NCBI GenBank assembly: GCA_009823395.1
Contig: CM020514.1
Location: forward strand, 13,437,466 to 13,501,465
From: Thamnaconus septentrionalis
Lineage: Eukaryota; Chordata; Actinopteri; Tetraodontiformes; Monacanthidae
Reading direction: 5' to 3'
Length of the DNA stretch: 64,000 bases
Below the pieces are notes generated by a model. That model was given only the letters and a program-made list of their open reading frames with translations. It searched no databases and had not been told where the DNA came from. Both the position numbers and the translations under genes were made by a program. Numbering within the stretch: position 1 is the first letter of the stretch; every line of letters starts with the position of its first letter. Positions 48,992-60,300 of the stretch are shown here, piece after piece.

Positions 48992-49133
48992 ATGCGACGG
49001 TTCGTCTACTGCAAGGTGGTGCTGACCACCTCCCTAGTGTGGGTGCTGGTGGACGTCTTCCTGCTGCTCTACTTCAGCGAGTGTAACAAATGTGACGAGA
49101 GGAAGGACCGCTCGCTGCTCCCTGCCCTCCGAG
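48992..49133 (+). CDS. galnt13: galnt13 coding exon 1 (start and membrane anchor)
   Basis: Residues 1-47 plus one base: [19 protein letters not shown], then the anchor VDVFLLLYF and the stem [10 protein letters not shown]. The acceptor CTCTCTGGCAG ends at 48869, so the exon carries about 120 bases of 5' UTR. The start is the family start. The donor is GTGAGT. Confidence 0.95.
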
Positions 49134-50559
49134 GTGAGTCTGCGTCACTGCTGCTGCAGCCTCCATTCCCTGGTTCAAGTTGTTTAACCTTCTGGCATGA
49201 GTGAATGAATGAATGAGCGAATGACGGACTGAATGACTGGGTGAATAAGAGGCCATTGTAAAGCGCTCTGGGTACCATGACTCACTTTCTTATCATATTT
49301 TTATCAAGGCCTTTAGCATTTTTCACTGAAGTATTCTTGTTTTTTTCCCCCTAAAAGTAGAACTAAGAATATTAATGAGCTCATGTCGAGATTGCTTATT
49401 GAAAGCTTTTGGATTTCAAGAGCAATTTCTTCAAGTCAGAAACCATTTTTATTAAAAAGAACAATCAAAAAAACAAGCAAGAATAGCTATTATATAATTA
49501 TTAAATTATATCAATGATCTCAGAAGACTATGGAAATATGATAATGGACATCTGGAGATTACTGCATTCCAATAATACTAGAGATGTACGGTAACTAAAA
49601 TTTCACATCACAGTTATTGTAACCAAAATTATCACGATTATCATTATTATAGTGGTATTGTTGAACTGTGCTCCTCAAAAATGTAAAAAAAAAAAGGTAC
49701 TTATACACACACTGAAATCATTTAACCAAGTTTTATTTTGAAAACACAAATAACAGAACAAGCACAATGTAATTTTTGTTGGCAGAAACATTAAAATAAC
49801 ATCAAACATACAACTGGTACAGAAAGTACAAACCAAATGTGCATAACAACAATTTGAAATGGCATCATGTCCATTACAATAAAATATGCGAGGGCTGCAG
49901 TGAAGTCTTTAGTATATTTTTGGATGTAGGTGCATATGCAGCCTGTCTTTGAAAATTTCTGCAGTCAGACAACCGCGGTTGTCAGATGGTCTTAAACCAC
50001 GCTAATCAACCACGGTTTTAATAATTAAAATTTGAAATGGTAATACTAACCGTCGGGACTTTTTACCATGGTTTATCATTTTACTGGTAATCACTACATC
50101 CCTGATTACTGCTTTAGTTGATAGTAAGTACATATAATGGGTTAGTGAAAAGGAAGTGGGGAGGATCTGGAAATACCATTGGCACAGTCCCACCACAGTG
50201 ACACATGTAAGAAAGAGAGAAGGGGTCCGCAGCAGGCAAAGACCTTCATTGACAACATGCGAGTTGGTCCCACAGATTGCAGGTACAATATCTGAAGCGA
50301 AGCACAAGAGCAAAAACAGCTAAAGTGCTGAACGCTCAAACGCCTCGGTCTGTGGGGAAGGAAGGAGAACAAGATGAGCTGTGAGAGTGAGAGGCAGCCT
50401 TGGGTGGGCCGCAAAATGTCTTGTCTCTAAAAAAGAATTTAAAAGGATGACTTTGAATATTTCTGATGTCGCCGTGCCCCACAGCAGCTCTCGGCTTCGT
50501 TACCTCACGTGCACCACAGTAAGCAGGTTTCGCTGGAGCTCACTAAGCTGCTTTTATGG

Positions 50560-50590
<31 letters not shown>

Positions 50591-52715
50591 GAGAAGGGAA
50601 AAAAAAGTCCAACTGTCAGCCACTGAGAGTGATTACCATATAAAAGTGTAATGCAACATGGGGTTGCTATGACTGAATAGCTTAAAGGTGATTTGCTAAA
50701 TATAGAATTTAAAGTAAGCGGGTGTTGCTGAAAGTTTATTCTTGCAAAATCAACAGCGGAAGCGACTAGTGGCAAAATGATTTTGTTGGATTTTTAAAAA
50801 ACAAAACAAAACATACATTTCACATTGCTGATGTCTTCTTTTTTTTTTCAATCCTGCTTGCTTAAGTCATACTGCATCATACAGAAGACACTGTTGGTGC
50901 TCTTGGGTGTGAGTGCCCTCCAGGGCAAAGTAACCAAGGCCAAAGCTGACTGTGTTCTGAACCTGACAAGACAGATGGCATCTTTTTTTCTTTTTTTTTC
51001 ACATATTACTGAATTTATTTCTGAAGGCCATCAGGAGAAGGCAGAGCCAACGACACATATGTTTGCAAAGGGAATGCGTTGTCTTGAGTCGTGGAAGTTG
51101 ATTGGATGAACTCCTCTGTCCGTCACAAGTTGGTTATGGTGCAAATGTTGGAGGTTCTGCTGAGGTGTGTTTCCAGAGCCAGTCTGGAGCTGTGAAACGC
51201 CTCTGGTGCTATTCCCTCTTCTTTCTTTAATGAGGAAACATCGTCCAGTCCTGAAACTGCTGCTGCAGCAGTAGAACGAGCTCCCAAGAGGCTTTAAACC
51301 TTGGGAAACAAACTGTGCAACTTAGTGTTTTGTTTGATATATTCATTGCTAATAAAGCTCTCTATTCCACACTGATGCTAACTTAATCACGGCCTGTTTT
51401 GATGAATGTGCGCATTGAATTCCCAACTAGTGCAGGTCTCCCTTGGATAAGAGCTTATATTCCATAACAATCTTTATGGCTAGTTATAGGGCTTTGTGTT
51501 TATTTAACATTTAATGTCTGTTGTTTGCAATGGTGCAATTTAGGTGTTTTATGCACAATGTTCCCCTCTGATTTTGTTCTGCTGCGCCTCTTGGGCTGAG
51601 GTGTCATTATTGCTCTGTCTTAAACGTTGGTGAATTTTGAAACAGGTGCGTTATCTGAGTTTTCAGTTCCTGGTTAAACCAAGCCTCCGAACAAGCTGTC
51701 TCAATGCAGAATTTGAGATGCACCTTGGATTGCTTTTTTCACATGTATTTATTAATTCATTTATTTATTTTTTACACAAGATAAATTCCCCCAGTAAACA
51801 CTGTGATTTGGTCAGTTTTAGAGATGAAGCAGCAAACTTTAAATGGGTGTTTTTTTTTTTGTCTTCTTGTACTCAATTCAGCGACGCATGCCGTGGTTTA
51901 TGGGCCAAAACCCTCAATGCATTATGCCGAACTGTGAAATATAATTACTCTCTGTGTTCCTTATATCATCAAAGAGCAAGCTTTTCTGTTTTCAGGGAGC
52001 AGTTTTAGGTTAATGATGCATAATGTATCTGCTCCTAGTGGCTGTAAACCTATTTTTTTTTTTGTGTCTGTGCGTGTGTGCGCAGTCGTCTAGTTGCAGT
52101 CCGCAGTCTGTTTGGTTCCGCTCTGCTATAATTTGTGTTCTACTGGAGTCTCTCCCTCTCTGATCTATAATGTAGTGCCAGCAGGGTCAGACTCTCATGC
52201 TGTATTCCTGAGTAGAGGTGGAGGCAGGAAGCGGAGGAAAAGGGAATGAGTCGGAGCTGCCGGTGAAGCTGGTGAGAGCGGCCTGCCATGGGGGGCGGAG
52301 TGCATGCAAACAGGCTGCATTAATGCCTAAGTGCACCTCCTCTCTATTGAAAACAGGGATCAAAGTGGCGCAAGACATTTCAATAATGAAATACAGCCCT
52401 GAAAGGGGCTCAAACGCTGCATGAATCATGACAGACGGATGATGACATGCCCAGCTTGTGTTCTCCAATGGTTGTAGTTGAAAAAGAAAAACTACCAAAC
52501 TACATTATTGAGACTACCAAAGCTAACAAAACGTTTTAATGTTTGAAGAAGAAGATGGCGGCGTGGCAAGGAAGAGCAGGATGGGTCGAGGTGAGCGATC
52601 CGGCGGAGACGAGGCCCGTCCCCTCCACCAGGGCGTCCTCTGAACCCGGGGGAGCTAACGTGAGCCGTGTGTCCCCCTTTCGTGGAAAAATCCTCGCCTC
52701 TCCTCGGGGGGTGGG

Positions 52716-52756
<41 letters not shown>

Positions 52757-54291
52757 TGGAGAGTTATTTACCTTTTTGCCGAGGGGAGCTGGCTCACTGC
52801 AGCAGCGGTGCTGATGTTTCGCAGCCGATTCACTGAAGGAGCAAACGACAAAAAAACAAAACAAAGCGATCAATGTTTTGCCACGACGATGCCTTCTTTT
52901 GTATCCATTAAAATGCCCCTCCCACCCCAATTCCAAACCTCCTCATAGATTACATTAAAATTAAATATAGCTGTCAGCATGCAGTGCTTTAATACGCACT
53001 CAGCCTGATGCGCGGCACCCAGGGGAGAGCTTACGCAGAGCGCCTGCGTCTGTGTGTTGAAGCTGCTCTTTTTCTTTGTTTTTCCTCCTCGCCCATCCAC
53101 CCTCACTGATGTGCGAGGAAAACACTTCTTTCCCTGCCTCCAACCACGCGAGTCAAGGCGGAAGCTCATTTTTCTTGATGCGCAGTGTTATTAAGTTTTA
53201 TGAAGGGGAACATATTCAACACGCCGCGCACACACGTTCTTGAACATGCTGCCTGTTGTCATAAAGTGCCTACAGTACATTTATTTGTTGAATTGGATTA
53301 TTGTTTGATTTTTTTTTTGAAGATCTTCCTCGTAGATTCAATCTTTATCAGAGTTATCGTCCAAAAAACCTTGCGCCCTCGCCTCTGAGTGAACTCCCCA
53401 GACATGCTTCTGATGCTCGCTCCATATTTCAGAAAGTGTGTTGCTAAAATATGTCAGCCTGGAAGTTACAAATTCAACTATTGCCCTGCAAGTGATGACA
53501 TCCTGAAGAGCGTCGGTTTTTAGTAGGAGGCTGTAAGCAGAGGGCTAAATATAGTTTCTGGAGATCCATAGAGATTTTTTGCAATAGCAAAAGAAAATAG
53601 ACCGCCAAGGGAATAAAAAAGATCTGAAAGACCTTTAAAAAAAAAAAAAAAAGCCCCGCAGCTGCTACTTCCATCATAAATTATACATCCCAGTATGATT
53701 GAATACACAAGAGACTCACAACAATAAAACTGATTTGTTGTCATGGCCTCCAGACACTTCCAGCAGGTAACAGCAGACTACTCATTCATGGACGTGCTCA
53801 AAGAGACAAAACGAATAGCGTTGGAAGTCAGTCTTATTTATACGGGAAGCACACTGCGGCCACCCTAGGAAACAGAGCTCAGTAACACGTTAAGATGTGA
53901 AACTAACACGTTATTTCTTGATATTATCACATTATTTTGTGATAGTTTCACATTATAACGTGAAAATGATCGCGTGATGCTGAGCCCTGTTTTTTTTCTA
54001 GGGTGGCAGCAATGCACTTTTGTATATTTGTTGTCATATATTTATCATATATTTATATTTATCATCATTCCTAACAACGTCTTTCTTTCCCCCACTCTTT
54101 GCCGTGTCACAGCGGTGATCTCTCGGAGCCACGAGGGTCCGGGCGAGATGGGCAGAGCCGTAAACATTCCCAAGAACGACCAGGAGAAAATGAAAGAGCT
54201 CTTCAAAATAAACCAGTTCAACCTGATGGCCAGCGACATGATCGCTCTCAACAGGAGCCTGCCGGATGTGAGGCTGGACGGGTGAGTAATC

Positions 54292-54355
<64 letters not shown>

Positions 54356-57300
54356 TGGTTGTTTTTTTTTAATACAGCGACTAAATGCTGTGTTCCTGCT
54401 CCACTGGCCCTTGATAGTGTGAGTCCTACTGAGCATAGAACACAAGGCCTTACCCTCATATAGTGACAATGACTGACCTCCTCAATGGTTTGATGGTTTC
54501 AGTTTTTTGTAAGTAACACACGCTGGTTGGGTCGGCAACACTGCAAAAGTCCTTCCCCTCATAAACGTCCTCAACGTCACCGTAGGTTTGCAGGCAGTGG
54601 CTGCAGATTAAAATGCAGGAAACTATCAACAAAATGAGATTTTGATCATTAAATATTTGTTTTTCTGTCTTTTTTAAATTACAAATCAGTCGAGCCCATT
54701 GAAGATCAGCGGTATTCTACACTTTGCCTCCGAGCGCCTAATTATGGACGCCGCTGCTGCGACGCTGAAATCCGGCAGAACTCTCCAGCGTGCACATTAG
54801 ACCTGACATTTGAATGCAGGCCGGGTTTTGTTTACCGTCACTCAAGATCCACTTGAGCACTTAATGAAGATCCAAGGAGCAATTTGTGTGGAACGCGAGC
54901 ACATTCGTCTCGCGCCGCGCCGGTGATACGTGGCGGCGTTTGACGGAAACATAATCTGAGTGATTCATGTTTAATAAATAACCCAGCTGAGGGGCGGAGG
55001 GCCCCCCCCCCCTCTTCCACAGAGTGACCGGCAAGGCGATTTCCAGTCAGACACGCTGTGAGAAGTATAGGCCCTGTTTCATCAGCACGAGGCACCATTT
55101 GTCTTGGCTGTTGATGCTCCAGGCTGTCATTTTTTTTTTTTTAAACATAAACTTTCAAACATTCAACCTTAAAGGTCCAGTGTGTACATACTTCCCATAA
55201 ATTCACCTATTAGCTAATGCTTATTACAAGGACTTATAAAGCGTAATATATAATATAAAGCGTTACTAAGTAATTTTCTACCCTTGGAACGGTTCTCATA
55301 CATTTATACAGTATATACAGTATCTGAGAATATACATAGAGCAATAAGGGTCTTGCTTCTTGTTAGCTGCCATCTTGCACCACCTGACAGTGCCCTAAAT
55401 ATGAAACGCACTGTCAATTTGGGCTCTGAGACGTTGATTCCAGGTCCAGAAGCAAATTCCAACTCGCAATCATTTTCATCATGCAGCGACCTACAAGCCA
55501 ACCTGAGTTTCTGAGCTGCACGCCACGCTGTGGGCTTTTACGAGATTTTAGCAATAAAATCGCTCATTGTCCAGCTGGCCGAGAACGACGTCGCCTCAAG
55601 ACGGAAAACTTGAAAATTCAAAATTCAGTGTGTTCACCAGGACCTACACAAGTGAGAAAATCCGATCATTCGGCTGATTGAATCTGGCCCCTAGTCTGTC
55701 TCTCTGTCCGTCCGTCCGTCACGGCTCCATCCTTTCTGGCCGTGTGAATATTACAGCAGCTCTATTACGGAATGCGTCTTGGCCTGGCGTCTCCTTCGAC
55801 CATCTGCGTCGCGGTGAATTTCATCCAAGGAGCGTGCAGCAGTTGTCTCTCCCCGTCCCAGAGTGACGGTGGCACTGGCTCCTGAAGGCAACCTCCTGGC
55901 CTAGTTTTGTCAGTCAGCGCTGTCACTTTGAATCAGCTGCGGCGGTGGCGTTGTCCGCTCTGATGGCTTCTTTCACCCTCCGTCACCTCCCACTAACCCC
56001 TCCCCCCCTGCACGAGCCATCCTCGACCTCTTCCTCCTCCTCCCCCGCTGCGGCTTCATCCACTGCCGCCCAAGTTTGCCACATTCCCACTCCGAGCGCT
56101 GTGACAGGCGGCCCATAAAAGCCCAGGACGCGCTGACACGGCTGTCAGCGCCGGTTTAACCTTTTCCGCTCTCCCCTTCCCAAAGATGTTTTGCCAGTAA
56201 ATCGCACATGACAATCTTTTTGCACTCGTGGCACCGATTGATAGCAGCAGCATACACTCTGCAGTTCCTTCCAGTGAAACTTTTCACTTTGCAAAGTGGC
56301 ACTTGTTGTTGTTGTTTTTTGATGTGGTTTTGAGATAGACAGAAGTAATTCATATTGGAGAGCAATTTAGGCCTAACCACTGCGCCACCGTTGTCGCCCT
56401 CCAATAACAACAATAATGTCATAACTATAAAACCTACTTATAATTTGTAATTAACTCCATTTACTAGACAGATACATTTTGCCAAACTTTGCAAACTACT
56501 ACATTTTGCTTCACCGCTTCGTTTTCAGCTGCAAGACCAAGGTCTACCCGGACGACCTGCCCAACACCAGCATCGTCATCGTCTTCCACAACGAGGCGTG
56601 GAGCACGCTGCTGCGGACCGTCCACAGCGCCATCAACCGCTCGCCGAGGCACCTGCTGGTGGAGATCGTGCTGGTGGACGACGCCAGCGAGCGAGGTCGT
56701 TAAGCTCCTTCCACCGCCCCAGCACAGTGCGGCACCGCTGCGGCTTCGGAAGCTAAATTTTCTCCTTTCCCCCTTCCAGACTTCCTGCAGACCAAGCTGG
56801 AGAGCTACGTGCGCACCCTGGAGGTGCCGGTGAGGATCCTGCGCATGGAGCAGCGCTCGGGTCTGATCCGAGCCCGGTTAAGGGGCGCGGCGGCCACCAG
56901 GGGTCAGGTGATCACCTTCCTGGACGCCCACTGCGAGTGCACGGTGGGCTGGCTGGAGCCGCTGCTGGTGCGCATCAGGGAGGACAGGTGGGGGCTCCGA
57001 AGAACCGACCGCATCAGGCGTCTCACCTGTTTTGCCGAAACCTTATCACAGTCCCTCTCTCTTTGCGAGTCCGGCATCCTCAGATCCACTTTGCCTGAAC
57101 CTGTATTATCTCATTTCAGCGACATTACATCAGCGTGCGCTCGAGCCAAGTCTCTCTCTTGCTCTCTAAATATTAACGCCGCTGAAAAAAACCCGCTCGG
57201 TTCTGAGTGCTCCGCTTGAACCGAGGCAGATAGGAGACGATAATCATCTCGCATCGTCTGCCTCGGCGGCTGCCTGTGGGGAAAATCTGCCTCTAATTAC

Positions 57301-60300
57301 TGTTGCCTTACATATTAACTCTGCTGCAACTGATATTAGTACGCCGCTGAAGAGGAGGAGATTAAAGGGGACAAGGGCGCCTTTTGAACTCGCGTCGCCA
57401 GACAAAAAGCCTCGGCAGCTGATGATTTCTTCAGCTTGCGCTATTCTTAAAGACAAATACGGGAAGTCGTTGTTGTTGTTGTTTTTTTCCTTCCTTCCCT
57501 CAGCAGTTAATGTCAATTATCAGGTTTTAAAGCCCTGTTGTGGAGTTCTAATTGGCCGTTAAAATAAACAGTCACATTGTGCTGCGTGCAACCGAGATGC
57601 GATTGCTCACAATTACCCCATTATCCAGCCGAGGTTGGACACTTTCATTTTTCTTCCGTGAAGACACTCAGAAGTTTTGCGATAAAGCACATCAGTGGGC
57701 CGTAATAGCTTCTCTGACGGCTGCCACACAGATGTATGATGATGATAGAATAGAGGCGACATTCATTTGATGGATGATTCTGGCTTTTCACAGAAGTGCT
57801 GCTTGACACCAGGTTCATCTAATTATTATATTAAATTCCTCCCTTTTTTTTCCTCTGGCAAATCTCCTCAATCACCGGGCTGACAGAAATAACCAAGGTT
57901 TGCATGATACAGTGGTAAAGTTTCTCTGCATGTGCAATAAATTTGAATATTTAAATGTTCAACTATGCACATTTGCAATTCAAATTTAATTGTCTTGCTT
58001 TTTTGCTATTACTATTTAGCAAGTCGGATGCTGTTCTGAATGTTCCAGAAAATGTACTTTACATTTAATGGCAATTAGCTCAATTTCAGTGAAAAAAAAA
58101 AAAAAGCCATCAGGAGGATTTGTGTTTGTCTTGTGTAGCAAAAGCAACAGTCAAAAAGCTGGATTGGTGTTTTTGTTCAATCGATTAGCAGAACAAAATA
58201 CTCATCTTCACCCTTTTTCAACATATTTGAAACTATAATTAATGTGTTCAGATCGTGATACAACGGTGAAATAATAACACACGACTTCTTCCCTCTTTTC
58301 CGTCTCTGCATTTTGTTAAATAATTCATCACAGCGACTTCCCTCTGGTGATGCTTGTGTGCCCAGGAAAGCGGTGGTGTGCCCCATCATCGACGTGATCA
58401 GCGACGAGACGTTTGAGTACATGGCCGGCTCCGACATGACCTACGGTGGTTTCAACTGGAAGCTGAACTTCCGCTGGTACCCGGTTCCCCAGAGAGAGAT
58501 GGATCGGCGGAAGGGCGACCGGACGCTTCCCGTCAGGTACGCGGAGCGATACAACTCTTCCTCCTCGGCCGGGGTCTAAATTTGGAAGGGTGATCCCGAG
58601 GATGTGCGACCTCGTCACGAATCATTCATGCAAGGCGGCGCTAGCGTGAAGCCTGGACAGACTCAGACATGAGCCATTTTTATCTGAACAGCTCATCTCA
58701 CTCTGCGAATCTCTTTGATGTTCGCTTCGCTGCTCTTCGTTTTCACACTCTCTTCGCCTCTAAATATAAACTCACCTCCTTTTTACCTCAGAAAACCCAG
58801 AAAACTCACACGCTTTTTGCCACTCAAAACAAATCACTCTGGCAAACAAGCATTGTTAATTTTTAATTCTGAATTTAACACAGAATGAACAGATAGACGA
58901 GATTACGCATTGTGTGCCATATTGTCACACTAATTGGTCATTTATTATATTATTATCTCGGAATGTTCTCGCGGTTTCCCAAACGTGGTGATCAATGAAC
59001 TTGCAAGGAGAAAGAAATGATTGCCGTCATTGTTGTTTGCTTTGTGTTCGCCTTTCACTTAGGACTCCCACCATGGCGGGCGGATTGTTCTCCATAGACA
59101 AAACGTACTTTGAGGAGATAGGAAGCTACGATCCCGGCATGGATATCTGGGGCGGAGAGAACCTGGAAATGTCTTTCAGAGTGAGTGAAGGCCTGAGGAT
59201 GCAATTACATGCCAACATGCCGCCAGATGTCTTCACGTAAAGATTTGACGAATTTGTAAATTATTGAAGAAGTAACCCCGGAGATGCATGTCGAGGGAAT
59301 TTTCCCCTCACTTCTCACTCTGTTGCGCCGTTTCAAATCCAGCTCGGAATGGAGGAATGCAAGTGTGACTCTATTTCATGTGGATTTAAACAGCATTTTC
59401 CGTTATTTATGGTTTATTCATGACTTATGACAAAAGTAGCTCCTTGATAATATAAATGAATCATAAAAATTTACATCTTTTAAGTAAATGGTACAGCTCA
59501 GGAGACAGATTTTGTTAATGGACCAGAATCATTTTAGACTTGAAAGTCTCCTTCCTGTTCCTGTGTCTCTGTAGCTCGATTGTAGAGAAGCGCATTACTG
59601 CCACCCTATGAAAAAAACAAAAAAAACAAAACAGGTCATCATGTTGTAATGTCATACCATCATGTTATTTCGAAATAATTTTCATGTTACAACGTTTAAC
59701 TATCACGTTATTTTGTGATAATTTTCACATTATTTTGTGAAAGTTTTACGTTATAGCGTGACAGTTATCACGTAAAAACGTGACAATTATCACGTTATTT
59801 CGTGATCATTTTCACGTTATAATGTGATACTGAGCCCTGTTTTTATCTAGTGTGAGAGCATACTACGGAAGCGCATCAACTCGAGTTGATTGAAAAGGTC
59901 CACGTGAAATTTGGTTATATATGATCGCTTTTTTCGGACATCAAGCGAAGTTAAGGTTTTGGGATGTCGCCTCAGTATCACCTTATAACGTGAAAACTAT
60001 CACATAAAAACATGATAGTTTTCACGTTGTATTGTGATACTGAGCCCTTTTTCTAGGGTGGCAGCAATGCGCTCCCGTACTATTTTAAGTAAGCTTGGGA
60101 TGATTATCTGAACTGCAAGTCATTGACTACCAAGCCGGCTGGACAACTGGGACTATTTTTGCTTCATTTTTGAGCACAAGTCTGAATCTTTGCTCACAAG
60201 AAGGGTCGAAACAGCAAATCAGACCAATGTCCTGGCTGCACTGGCTTGGTTTTTTTGTCGTAGTTCACCCGGTGTGTGTCTGCAGGTGTGGCAGTGCGGC

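Noticed and set aside
52543..52948. A coding exon in the GC-rich patch around the (GA)n run
   Set aside because: The Arg-Glu repeats come from the microsatellite, and there is no conserved text in any frame.
58337..58618. A minus-strand frame opposite galnt13 exon 5
   Set aside because: It is an antisense shadow of the coding exon.
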